Shown here: one piece after another, positions 26,482-40,178 of the stretch | Layout: every line of letters begins with the position of its first letter | Position numbering within the stretch: position 1 is the stretch's first letter | From: Panulirus ornatus | Lineage: Eukaryota; Arthropoda; Malacostraca; Decapoda; Palinuridae | NCBI RefSeq assembly: GCF_036320965.1 | Contig: NC_092287.1 | Span: 5,219,297 to 5,283,296, forward strand | Length of the DNA: 64,000 nucleotides | Direction: 5' to 3' | Translations under genes and position numbers: made by a program | Notes under the pieces: model-generated | The model's database searches: none | The model's input: the letters and a program-made list of their open reading frames with translations, nothing else | What the model was told of the DNA's origin: nothing

Positions 26482-28906
26482 ATGTCTCCATGGTTGTTTA
26501 ACTTGTTTATGGATGGGGTTGTTAGGGAGGTGAATGCAAGAGTTTTGGAAAGAGGGACAAGTATGAAGTCTGTTGTGGATGAGAGAGCTTGGGAAGTGAG
26601 TCAGTTGTTGTTCGCTGATGATACAGCGCTTGTGGCTGATTCATGTGAGAAACTGCAGAAGCTGGTGACTGAGTTTGGTAAAGTGTGTGAAAGAAGAAAG
26701 TTAAGAGTAAATGTAAATAAGAGCAAGGTTATTAGGTACAGTAGGGTTGAGGGTCAAGTCAATTGGGAGGTAAGTTTGAATGGAGAAAAACTGGAGAAAG
26801 TAAAGTGTTTTAGATATCTGGGATCATAGGGTGGGGGAGGGGGGCGAAAATCCTGGGAGCCTTGAAGAATGTGTGGAAGTCGAGAACATTATCTCGGAAA
26901 GCAAAAATGGGTATGTTTGAAGGAGAGTTGGGGTGAGAGACTATCAGTAAATTTTAGGGAGAATAAAAAGATGTTCTGGAAGGAGGTAAATAGGGTGCGT
27001 AAGACAAGGGAGCAAATGGGAACTTCAGTGAAGGGCGTAAATGAGGAGGTGATAACAAGTAGCGGTGATGTGAGAAGGAGATGGAATGAGTATTTTGAAG
27101 GTTTGTTGAATGTGTCTGATGACAGAGTGGCAGATATAGGGTGTTTTGGTCGAGGTGGTGTGCAAAGTGAGAGGGTTAGGGAAAATGATTTGGTAAACAG
27201 AGAAGAGGTAGTAAAAGCTTTGCGGAAGATGAAAGCCGGCAAGGCAGCAGGTTTGGATGGTATTGCAGTGGAATTTATTAAGAAAGGGGGTGACTGTATT
27301 GTTGACTGGTTGGTAAGGTTATTTAATGTATGTATGACTCATGGTGAGGTGCCTGAGGATTGGCGGAATGCGTGCGTAGTGCCATTGTACAAAGGCAAAG
27401 GGGATAAGAGTGAGTGCTCAAATTACAGAGGTATAAGTTTGTTGAGTATTCCTGGTAAATTATATGGGAGGGTATTGATTGAGAGGGTGAAGGCATGTAC
27501 AGAGCATCAGATTGGGGAAGAGCAGTGCGGTTTCAGAAGTGGTAGAGGATGTGTGGACCAGGTGTTTGCTTTGAAGAATGTATGTGAGAAATACTTAGAA
27601 AAGCAAATGGATTTGTATGTAGCATTTATGGATCTGGAGAAGGCATATGATAGAGTTGATAGAGATGCTCTGTGGAAGGTATTAAGAATATATGGTGTGG
27701 GAGGCAAGTTGTTAGAAGCAGTGAAAAGTTTTTATCGAGGATGTAAGGCATGTGTACGTGTAGGAAGAGAGGAAAGTGATTGGTTCTCAGTGAATGTAGG
27801 TTTGCGGCAGGGGTGTGTGATGTCTCCATGGTTGTTTAATTTGTTTATGGATGGGGTTGTAAGGGAGGTAAATGCAAGAGTCCTGGAAAGAGGGGCAAGT
27901 ATGAAGTCTGTTGGGGATGAGAGAGCTTGGGAAGTGAGTCAGTTGTTGTTCGCTGATGATACAGCGCTGGTGGCTGATTCATGTGAGAAACTGCAGAAGC
28001 TGGTGACTGAGTTTGGTAAAGTGTGTGGAAGAAGAAAGTTGAGAGTAAATGTGAATAAGAGCAAGGTTATTAGGTACAGTAGGGGTGAGGGTCAAGTCAA
28101 TTGGGAGGTGAGTTTGAATGGAGAAAAACTGGAGGAAGTGAAGTGTTTTAGATATCTGGGAGTGGATCTGTCAGCGGATGGAACCATGGAAGCGGAAGTG
28201 GATCATAGGGTGGGGGAGGGGGCGAAAATTTTGGGAGCCTTGAAAAATGTGTGGAAGTCGAGAACATTATCTCGGAAAGCAAAAATGGGTATGTTTGAGG
28301 GAATAGTGGTTCCAACAATGTTGTATGGTTGCGAGGCGTGGGCTATGGATAGAGATGTGCGCAGGAGGATGGATGTGCTGGAAATGAGATGTTTGAGGAC
28401 AATGTGTGGTGTGAGGTGGTTTGATCGAGTAAGTAACGTAAGGGTAAGAGAGATGTGTGGAAATAAAAAGAGCGTGGTTGAGAGAGCAGAAGAGGGTGTT
28501 TTGAAATGGTTTGGGCACATGGAGAGAATGAGTGAGGAGAGATTGACCAAGAGGATATATGTGTCGGAGGTGGAGGGAACGAGGAGAAGAGGGAGACCAA
28601 ATTGGAGGTGGAAAGATGGAGTGAAAAAGATTTTGTGTGATCGGGGCCTGAACATGCAGGAGGGTGAAAGGAGGGCAAGGAATAGAGTGAATTGGAGCGA
28701 TGTGGTATACAGGGGTTGACGTGCTGTCAGTGGATTGAATCAAGGCATGTGAAGCGTCCGGGGTAAACCATGGAAAGCTGTGTAGGTATGTATATTGCGT
28801 GTGTGGACGTGTGTATGTACATGTGTATGGGGGGGTTTGGGCCATTTCTTTCGTCTGTTTCCTTGCGCTACCTCGCAAACGCGGGAGACAGCGACAAAGT
28901 ATAAAA

Positions 28907-28976
<70 letters not shown>

Positions 28977-29616
28977 ATATATCTTTCATACTATTCGCCA
29001 TTTCCTGCATTAGCGAGGTAGCGTTAAGAACAGAGGACTGGGCCTTTGAGGGAATATCCTCACCTGGCCCCCTTCTCTGTTCCTTCTTTTGGAAAATTAA
29101 AAAAAAATGAGAGGGGAGGATTTCCAGCCCCCCGCACCCTTCCCCTTTAGTCGCCCTCTACGACACGCAGGGAATACGTGGGGAGTATTTTTTCTCCCCA
29201 TCCCGTATCTCCCCTATATATATATATAAACCATGCAAAGTGTGTGGGGCCTGGATGTGGAAAGGGAGCTGTGGTTTCGGTGCATTATTACATGACAGCT
29301 AGAGACTGAGTGTGAACGAATGGGGCCTTTGGTGTTTATCCTAGCGCTACCTCGCACACATGAGGGGGGAGGGGGTTGTTATTCCATGTGTGGCGAGGTG
29401 GCGATGGGAACAAATAAAGGCAGACAGTATGAATTATGTACATGTGTATATATGTATATCTGTGTGTATATATATGTGTACATTGAGATGTATAGGTATG
29501 TATATTGTGCATGTGTGGACATGTATGTATATACATGTGTATGTGGGCGGGTTGGGCCATTCTTTCGTCTGTTTCCTTGCGCTGCCTCGCAGGCGCGGGA
29601 GACAGTGACAAAGCAA

Positions 29617-29697
<81 letters not shown>

Positions 29698-31163
29698 TTG
29701 GTAAGGTTATTTAATGTATGTATGACTCATGGTGAGATGCCTGAGGATTGGCGGAATGCGTGCATAGTGCCATTGTACAAAGGCAAAGGGGATAAGAGTG
29801 AGTGCTCAAATTACAGAGGTATAAGTTTGTTGAGTATTCCTGGTAAATTATATGGGAGGGTATTGATTGAGAGGGTGAAGGCATGTACAGAGCATCAGAT
29901 TGGGGAAGAGCAGTGTGGTTTCAGAAGTGGTAGAGGATGTGTGGATCAGGTGTTTGCTTTGAAAAATGTATGTGAGAAATACTTAGAAAAGCAAATGGAT
30001 TTTTATGTAGCATTTATGGATCTGGAGAAGGCATATGATAGAGTTGATAGAGATGCTCTGTGGAAGGTATTAAGGATATATGGTGTGGGAGGAAAGTTGT
30101 TAGAAGCAGTGAAAAGTTTTTATCGAGGATGTAAGGCATGTGTACGTGTAGGAAGAGAGGAAAGTGATTGGTTCTCAGTGAATGTAGGTTTGTGGCAGGG
30201 GTGTGTGATGTCTCCATGGTTGTTTAATTTGTTTATGGATGGGGTTGTTAGGGAGGTAAATGCAAGAGTTTTGGAAAGAGGGGCAAGTATGAAGTCTGTT
30301 GGGGATGAGAGAGCTTGGGAAGTGAGTCAGTTGTTGTTCGCTGATGATACAGCGCTGGTGGCTGATTCATGTGAGAAACTGCAGAAGCTGGTGACTGAGT
30401 TTGGTAAAGTGTGTGGAAGAAGAAAGTTAAGAGTAAATGTGAATAAGAGCAAGGTTATTAGGTACAGTAGGGTTGAGGGTCAAGTCAATTGGGAGGTGAG
30501 TTTGAATGGAGAAAAACTGGAGGAAGTGAAGTGTTTTAGATATCTGGGAGTGGATCTGGCAGCGGATGGAACCATGGAAGTGGAAGTGGATCATAGGGTG
30601 GGGGAGGGGGCGAAAATTCTGGGGGCCTTGAAGAATGTGTGGAAGTCGAGAACATTATCTCGGAAAGCAAAAATGGGTATGTTTGAAGGAATAGTGGTTC
30701 CAACAATGTTGTATGGTTGCGAGGCGTGGGCTATGGATAGAGTTGTGCGCAGGAGGATGGATGTGCTGGAAATGAGATGTTTGAGGACAATCTGTGGTGT
30801 GAGGTGGTTTGATCGAGTGAGTAACGTAAGGGTAAGAGAGATGTGTGGAAATAAAAAGAGCGTGGTTGAGAGAGCAGAAGAGGGTGTTTTGAAGTGGTTT
30901 GGGCACATGGAGAGAATGAGTGAGGAAAGATTGACCAAGAGGATATATGTGTCGGAGGTGGAGGGAACGAGGAGAAGAGGGAGACCAAATTGGAGGTGGA
31001 AAGATGGAGTGAAAAAGATTTTGTGTGATCGGGGCCTGAACATGCAGGAGGGTGAAAGGAGGGCAAGGAATAGAGTGAATTGGAGCGATGTGGTATACGG
31101 GGGTTGACGTGCTGTCAGTGGATTGAATCAAGGCATGTGAAGCGTCTGGGGTAAACCATGGAA

Positions 31164-31218
<55 letters not shown>

Positions 31219-31443
31219 CCCCTGGGGATAGGGGAGAAAGAATACTTCCCACATATTCCCTGTGTGTCGTAGAAGGCGACTAAAAGGGGAGGGAGCGGGG
31301 GGCTGGAAATCCTCCCCTCTCAATTTTTTTTAATTTTCCAAAAGGAGGAACAGAGAAGGGGGCCAGGTGAGGATATTCCCTCAGTGGCCCAGTTCTCTGT
31401 TCTTAACGCTACCTCGCTAACGCGGGAAATGGCGAATAGTTTG

Positions 31444-31474
<31 letters not shown>

Positions 31475-34400
31475 TATCCCTGGGGATAGGGGAGAAAGAA
31501 TACTTCCCACGTATTCCCTGCGTGTCGTAGAAGGCGACTAAAAGGGAAGGGAGCGGGGGGCTGGAAATCCTCCCCTCTCATTTTTTTTTTTTTAATTTTC
31601 CAAAAGAAGGAACAGAGAAGGGGGCCAGGTGAGGATATTTCCTCAAAGGCCCAGTCCTCTGTTCCTAACGCTACCTCGCTAATGCGGGAAATGGCGAATA
31701 GTACGAAAGAAAAATATATATATATATATATGGAACCATGGAAGCGGAAGTGGATCATAGGGTGGGGGAGGGGGCGAAAATTCTGGGGGCCTTGAAGAAT
31801 GTGTGGAAGTCGAGAACATTATCTCGGAAAGCAAAAATGGGTATGTTTGAAGGAATAGTGGCTCCAACAATGTTGTATGGTTGCGAGGCGTGGGCTATGG
31901 ATAGAGTTGTGCGCAGGAGGATGGAGGTGCTGGAAATGAGATGTTTGAGGACAATGTGTGGTGTGAGGTGGTTTGATCGAGTGAGTAACGTAAGGGTAAG
32001 AGATATGTGTGGAAATAAAAAGAGCGTGGTTGAGAGAGCAGAAGAGGGTGTTTTGAAGTGGTTTGGGCACATGGAGAGAATGAGTGAGGAAAGATTGACC
32101 AAGAGGATATATGTGTCGGAGGTGGAGGGAACGAGGAGAAGAGGGAGACCAAATTGGAGGTGGAAAGATGGAGTGAAAAAGATTTTGTGTGATCGGGGCC
32201 TGAACATGCAGGAGGGTGAAAGGAGGGCAAGGAATAGAGTGAATTGGAGCGATGTGGTATACCGGGGTTGACGTGCTGTCAGTGGACTGAATCAAGGCAT
32301 GTGAAGTGTCTGGGGTAAACCATGGAAAGCTGTGTAGGTATGTATATTTGCGTGTGTGGACGTATGTATATACATGTGTATGGGGGGGGTTTGGGCCATT
32401 TCTTTCGTCTGTTTCCTTGCGCTACCTCGCAAACTCGGGAGAACATCATTCAGAGTACATGGAGACGTTTTTCTGGCATCATGGTCAGGAATGCTAACTG
32501 CTACACCGCATAGGTCCATATATTTATTACAGTATTGTGAACCCTGTTCCTGATTTCAGTGCATGCATCAGACATGTCCAGTCTCTCAGCTTGCTCAGTC
32601 ACATCATCAAGCCATATTCACTGTGTTTAATTGAGACATGAACTTCAACAATTATATGTTCTTTACTAAGTTCATTTGCCAAGTGAGATCAGAGTCTCCC
32701 GTCACCCACCTCCACAGAAAAATACTACCATTTCATCCAGTGTCACATCATTTCTCATCTCAGTTTCTGAACTTCTCCTCTTATTAGTATCTGATCAACT
32801 GTGTTTTTTATTAAGCTGTATCCTATGATGATAATTCTAATGGTAATTTTGAAAATTTTTGTTTCAGTCATATGATAATCTGAGTTATTTTATGTTTTAT
32901 AGCAGCTGAATCCTGAAGATGATTCAGTGGAAACTGATGAAGGAGACAGCAGGATCGAGCTACCATCAAACTGGAGCAGCAGTATTCCAGATTTCTTGGT
33001 TCATGCAATTAATTCGTGCCTGCGGGAAATTGTGAAGGTGTATAAGTATGCTGACCAGCTCCTAGCTCAGCCACACAGGTTTGTCTTTATGTAATTACAC
33101 TGTAAAAGCTGTATATGGGTACTTTCAAGGAATTACATGAAGGAACTGTGAAAATTAGGTTAGTTTTTATCACCACTTAAACAAAAATAGGACAGCATTT
33201 TTCAGGTGGCTTTTTAAGTTAATGTTTTGAGCAGTTATTTGATGTGTTCATTGATGTTAAGATGTTAGGGCTGGCAGTTTGATGACTAAGTATGGGTTTA
33301 GAACGTGCTTAGTACAGGGTTGAACTACACTGATTGAGCATTGTATATACACATGTATATACATAAACACCCACACACATATATATATGTATACATTTCA
33401 ACATATACATAGACAAACATATACATATATACACGTGTACACATCCACACTTGCTGCCTTCATCCATTTCCATTGCCAACCCGACACACATGAAATGGCA
33501 CCCCATCACCCCCACATGCGCGCAAGATTGCGCTAAGAAAAGACAACAAAGGCCATATTCATTCACACATAAAGTCTCTAGCTGTCATGTGTAGTGCACT
33601 GAAATCACAGTTCCCTTTCCACATCCAGGCCCCACAAAACTTTCCATGGTTTACCCCACCCTTCCATCTCCAGTTTGTACTTCTTCACCTTGTTCCATCT
33701 GCTTCTGAGACATGTATCCTTTTAGTCCAATCTCTCGTCATTCATCCTCTCCATATGTCTACTAAAACATTTCAACATACTCTCAGTATGCTCTCTCAAT
33801 CATACTCTTCTTATTATCACACCTATCTCTTACCCTATCATTACTTACTCAATCAACCCTCCTCATACTACATAGTGTTCTCAAACATTTAATTTCCAAA
33901 ACTATACTCATTTCCCCCTTCCAGATAGTGACCTCCTTTTTGCACATTCCTCAGTTCTCCTAGAACCTTCACCCACTCACCTACCATATAACTCACCTCC
34001 ACTTCTATGGTTCCCTTTGCTGCCATGGCCACTACAAGGTATCTAAGACAACCTACTTCCTTCATATGTTTATCATTCAAACTCACATTCCAATTGACCT
34101 GTCCCTCTGCACTGCTAAATGCAGTAACCTTGCTTTTTTCACATTTACTCTTAACTTCTTCCTTTCTCACACTCTTCCAAAGTCAGGCACCAACTTCTGC
34201 AGTTTCTAACTTGAATCTGTCACCAGTGTCATGTTATCAGCAAACAACAACTGACTCATTTCCCAGGCCCCTCACCCCCTACAGACTGCATACTTGCCCC
34301 TCTCTCCAAGACCCTTGCATTTACCTCCCTAGCCACCCCATCTGCAAATTTATTATAGAGCCATGGTGACATTGCAAAACCCTTTTGCAGACTCACCTTC

Positions 34401-36237
34401 ACCCGAAACTACTCACCCTCTTCTATGCCTACTTGCACATGCCTTTCTCTCTTGATTAAAACTCTTCACTAATTCTAACTGCTTTCCTCCCATACCATAT
34501 ATTTATAACACCTCCACAAAGCATCTATATGAATCTTATCATCTGCGTCCTCCAGATCCATAAATGCCTCATACAAATCTTTCTGTTTCTCTAATTATTT
34601 CTCTCACAGTTTCTTTGCCATTTGGCAGGTAGTTATTTGAGGGTTATGCATGTCTTTTGCCAGTAGGTTGGGGTAAAGAAGTTGCAAGTCCATGGAAATT
34701 TTAGACATCCCTCATGGCTTGAGTTACACTAACCCTAAAGATATTTTTTTGCTTAAAAACATATGTTTATCTACATTTAGAAATTATTGTTTGTGCTGGG
34801 AAATCTTTAACATGCAAACTGTGCTGAGCAGAGAAGGTATCTTATTCTGTCAATGTGGTATTAGAATGTTGTAAAAGTATCTGGTACCTGATTGACCTGT
34901 TGTCTAATGTACTCTCCAATTAATGTTGCTGTTAGTGATCCGTCTTTGATGCCATTAAAGGAAGAAAATTATGGAAAAATTTAAGAGTATTAAGGGAAGA
35001 TTCTACATATACCACCTTGCATGGAATGTGAGAAATGACAGAATAGAAGCTTTTTAGAGTAACAATACATGTGTTGTTTCAGGTGGCCCTATCAGCTATG
35101 GTAAGGAAGGGGCACTTGCTGGAGATATGTGAGAAACTGAGCGAGAACACCAAAGCTCTCATCAAACACTTGCCTCCTATAGAGGAGGACCCTAAAGGCA
35201 GGGATGAGGTATGTTGCAAGCAGGAATTTGCCAGAGTGCAGTAAGTGATAGTATGGTGCATTTTAAGGTTATGAACCTGATATTTAACCCAAGAAGAAAA
35301 AATTAACTAGAATTCTAACGATTTAAAGTCAAGTTTTTCCTCCTTATTAAGAACTAAAACTCAATATCCTTCATGCTCAAGCCATGAGTTGTAGCCAGGG
35401 TAGGCCTATATTAACTGTGTGTGGTACTTTACCATAACTACTGGTAGTTCCCACAATTTCACCAGCAAAAAGAGGGTATAACGTTTAGATTATTGTTTTT
35501 CAGTTCAGTTGTGCTAAGGATCAACCCCAAGTCAATGGTTTAAGAGTCAGCTGTGCTGACTACATCACTAAGTTAAAGGAAACTGTCACACCAATAGTTT
35601 GAAATGTTAATTTATACCATAGATACTCAACTGATAAGAGTGCTAGTAACATAGAAATTATCAGATTCAGTTTATAATCCACAGCATTACAGGATTAGGA
35701 GTAAGAGAGCCAGATTGAAGGTAGGTATTTTATTTTATCCACAAAGAGGATATATGTTTCAGAAGTGGAAGAATGGAGTGAAAAAGACTTTGAGTAATCA
35801 GGGCCTGAACATACAGGAGGGTGAGAGGCATGCAAAGTATAGAGTGAATTGGAATGATGTGGTGCACTGGTGTCAACGTTCTGTCACTGGACTGAACCAG
35901 GGCATGTGAAACATCTGGGGTAAACCATGGAAAGGTCTGTGGGACCTGGATGTGGATAAGGAGCTGTGGTTTAGGTGCATTACACATGACAGCTAGAGAC
36001 TGAGTGTGAATGAATGTGGCCTTTTTTGTCTGTTTTCCTGGTGCTACCTGGTGGTGTGGTGCCAGAAATGGATGAAGGCAAGCGAGTATGAATATGTACA
36101 CTTTTTTTTTTTCTATTTTCCAAAAGAAGGAACTGAGAAGGGGGCTTGGTGAGGCTATTCCCTCAATGGCCCAGTCCTCTGTTCTTAACGCTACCTCGCT
36201 AACACGGGAAATGGCAAATAGTATGAAAGAAAGAAAG

Positions 36238-36286
<49 letters not shown>

Positions 36287-38717
36287 ATGTCTCCATGGTT
36301 GTTTAACTTGTTTATGGATGGGGTTGTTAGGGAGGTGAATGCAAGAGTTTTGGAAAGAGGGACAAGTATGAAGTCTGTTGTGGATGAGAGAGCTTGGGAA
36401 GTGAGTCAGTTGTTGTTCGCTGATGATACAGCGCTTGTGGCTGATTCATGTGAGAAACTGCAGAAGCTGGTGACTGAGTTTGGTAAAGTGTGTGAAAGAA
36501 GAAAGTTAAGAGTAAATGTAAATAAGAGCAAGGTTATTAGGTACAGTAGGGTTGAGGGTCAAGTCAATTGGGAGGTAAGTTTGAATGGAGAAAAACTGGA
36601 GAAAGTAAAGTGTTTTAGATATCTGGGATCATAGGGTGGGGGAGGGGGGCGAAAATCCTGGGAGCCTTGAAGAATGTGTGGAAGTCGAGAACATTATCTC
36701 GGAAAGCAAAAATGGGTATGTTTGAAGGAGAGTTGGGGTGAGAGACTATCAGTAAATTTTAGGGAGAATAAAAAGATGTTCTGGAAGGAGGTAAATAGGG
36801 TGCGTAAGACAAGGGAGCAAATGGGAACTTCAGTGAAGGGCGTAAATGGGGAGGTGATAACAAGTAGCGGTGATGTGAGAAGGAGATGGAATGAGTATTT
36901 TGAAGGTTTGTTGAATGTGTCTGATGACAGAGTGGCAGATATAGGGTGTTTTGGTCGAGGTGGTGTGCAAAGTGAGAGGGTTAGGGAAAATGATTTGGTA
37001 AACAGAGAAGAGGTAGTAAAAGCTTTGCGGAAGATGAAAGCCGGCAAGGCAGCAGGTTTGGATGGTATTGCAGTGGAATTTATTAAGAAAGGGGGTGACT
37101 GTATTGTTGACTGGTTGGTAAGGTTATTTAATGTATGTATGACTCATGGTGAGGTGCCTGAGGATTGGCGGAATGCGTGCGTAGTGCCATTGTACAAAGG
37201 CAAAGGGGATAAGAGTGAGTGCTCAAATTACAGAGGTATAAGTTTGTTGAGTATTCCTGGTAAATTATATGGGAGGGTATTGATTGAGAGGGTGAAGGCA
37301 TGTACAGAGCATCAGATTGGGGAAGAGCAGTGCGGTTTCAGAAGTGGTAGAGGATGTGTGGACCAGGTGTTTGCTTTGAAGAATGTATGTGAGAAATACT
37401 TAGAAAAGCAAATGGATTTGTATGTAGCATTTATGGATCTGGAGAAGGCATATGATAGAGTTGATAGAGATGCTCTGTGGAAGGTATTAAGAATATATGG
37501 TGTGGGAGGAAAGTTGTTAGAAGCAGTGAAAAGTTTTTATCGAGGATGTAAGGCATGTGTACGTGTAGGAAGAGAGGAAAGTGATTGGTTCTCAGTGAAT
37601 GTAGGTTTGCGGCAGGGGTGTGTGATGTCTCCATGGTTGTTTAATTTGTTTATGGATGGGGTTGTAAGGGAGGTAAATGCAAGAGTCCTGGAAAGAGGGG
37701 CAAGTATGAAGTCTGTTGGGGATGAGAGAGCTTGGGAAGTGAGTCAGTTGTTGTTCGCTGATGATACAGCGCTGGTGGCTGATTCATGTGAGAAACTGCA
37801 GAAGCTGGTGACTGAGTTTGGTAAAGTGTGTGGAAGAAGAAAGTTGAGAGTAAATGTGAATAAGAGCAAGGTTATTAGGTACAGTAGGGGTGAGGGTCAA
37901 GTCAATTGGGAGGTGAGTTTGAATGGAGAAAAACTGGAGGAAGTGAAGTGTTTTAGATATCTGGGAGTGGATCTGTCAGCGGATGGAACCATGGAAGCGG
38001 AAGTGGATCATAGGGTGGGGGAGGGGGCGAAAATTTTGGGAGCCTTGAAAAATGTGTGGAAGTCGAGAACATTATCTCGGAAAGCAAAAATGGGTATGTT
38101 TGAGGGAATAGTGGTTCCAACAATGTTGTATGGTTGCGAGGCGTGGGCTATGGATAGAGATGTGCGCAGGAGGATGGATGTGCTGGAAATGAGATGTTTG
38201 AGGACAATGTGTGGTGTGAGGTGGTTTGATCGAGTAAGTAACGTAAGGGTAAGAGAGATGTGTGGAAATAAAAAGAGCGTGGTTGAGAGAGCAGAAGAGG
38301 GTGTTTTGAAATGGTTTGGGCACATGGAGAGAATGAGTGAGGAGAGATTGACCAAGAGGATATATGTGTCGGAGGTGGAGGGAACGAGGAGAAGAGGGAG
38401 ACCAAATTGGAGGTGGAAAGATGGAGTGAAAAAGATTTTGTGTGATCGGGGCCTGAACATGCAGGAGGGTGAAAGGAGGGCAAGAAATAGAGTGAATTGG
38501 AGTCATGTGGTATACAGGGGTTGACGTGCTGTCAGTGGATTGAAGCAAGGCATGTGAAGCGTCTGGGGTAAACCATGGAAAGCTGTGTAGGTATGTATAT
38601 TTGCGTGTGTGGACGTGTGTATGTACATGTGTATGGGGGGGGGGGGGTTGGGCCATTTCTTTCGTCTGTTTCCTTGCGCTACCTCGCAGACGCGGGAGAC
38701 AGCGACAAAGTATAAAA

Positions 38718-38778
<61 letters not shown>

Positions 38779-39018
38779 TTTCTTTCTTTCTTTCAAACTA
38801 TTCGCCATTTCCCGCATTGTGAGGTAGCGTTAAGAACAGAGGACTGGGCCTTTGAGGGAATACCCTCACCTGGCCCAATTCTCTGTTCCTTCTTTTGGAA
38901 AATTAAAAAAAAAAAACGAGAGGGGAGGATTTCCAGCCCCCTCTCCCTCCCCTTTTAGTCGCCTTCTACGACACGCAGGGAATACGTGGGAAGTATTCTT
39001 TCTCCCCTATCCCCAGGG

Positions 39019-39105
<87 letters not shown>

Positions 39106-39229
39106 TTTTCAAAAGAAGGAACAGAGAAGGGGGCCGGATGAGGATGTTTTCCTCAGAGGCCCAGTCCTCTTCTCTTAACGCTACCTCGCTGACGCGGGAA
39201 ATGGCGAATAGTATGAAAGAAAAAGTAAA

Positions 39230-39267
<38 letters not shown>

Positions 39268-39508
39268 CCCTAGGGATAGGGGAGAAAGAATACTTCCCAC
39301 GTATTCCCTGCATGTCGTAGAAGGCGACTAAAAGGGAAGGGAGCGGGGGCTGGAAATCCTCTCCTCTTGGGTTTTTTTTTTTAATTTTTCAAAAGAAGGA
39401 ACAGAGAATGGGGCTAGGTGAGCATATTACCTCAAATGTCCAGTCCTCTGTTCTTGATGCTACCTCGCTAATGCGGGAAATGGCGAATAGTATGAAAGAA
39501 AGAAAGAA

Positions 39509-39591
<83 letters not shown>

Positions 39592-40104
39592 TGAGGACAA
39601 TGTGTGGTGTGAGGTGGTTTGATCGAGTAAGTAACGTAAGGGTAAGAGAGATGTGTGGAAATAAAAAGAGCGTGGTTGAGAGAGCAGAAGAGGGTGTTTT
39701 GAAATGGTTTGGGCACATGGAGAGAATGAGTGAGGAAAGATTGACCAAGAGGATATATGTGTCGGAGGTGGAGGGAACGAGGAGAAGAGGGAGACCAAAT
39801 TGGAGGTGGAAAGATGGAGTGAAAAGGATTTTGTGTGATCGGGGCCTGAACATGCAGGAGGGTGAAAGGAGGGCAAGGAATAGAGTGAATTGGAGCGATG
39901 TGGTATACAGGGGTTGACGTGCTGTCAGTGGATTGAATCAAGGCATGTGAAGCGTCCGGGGTAAACCATGGAAAGCTGTGTAGGTATGTATATTGCGTGT
40001 GTGGACGTGTGTATGTACATGTGTATGGGGGGGTTTGGGCCATTTCTTTCGTCTGTTTCCTTGCGCTACCTCGCAAACGCGGGAGACAGCGACAAAGTAT
40101 AAAA

Positions 40105-40178
<74 letters not shown>

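Larger units (their letters stand above)
23862..33658 (+). repeat. Tandem duplication, first copy (about 9.8 kb, exons 10 and 11)
   Basis: This block is repeated directly at 33656-43694. By eye the copies show only a few substitutions; most differences are microsatellite lengths and two large LINE-associated indels. The first copy alone has a 1.16 kb segment (about 31108-32271). The second alone has 1.39 kb (about 38525-39917). Confidence 0.93.

Noticed and set aside
26869..26922. First 18 residues of the 616-residue LINE-A frame as its N-terminus
   Set aside because: This stretch is the C-terminal LINE-A region read in the wrong frame, fused upstream of the real coding segment.
28267..28878. 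Long minus-strand open frames opposite LINE-A (also 30655-31323, 31819-32295, 38072-38656, 39468-40076, 41855-42331)
   Set aside because: They are shadows of the LINE-A coding strand and occur wherever that strand is open. Their composition (Ser, His, Pro, Leu) and lack of motifs give no support for a gene.
29320..29700. Upstream extension of the 595-597 residue frames with Ile-Tyr repeats
   Set aside because: The frame only happens to be open through 3' untranslated LINE sequence and (TA)n. The LINE coding part starts after the microsatellite.
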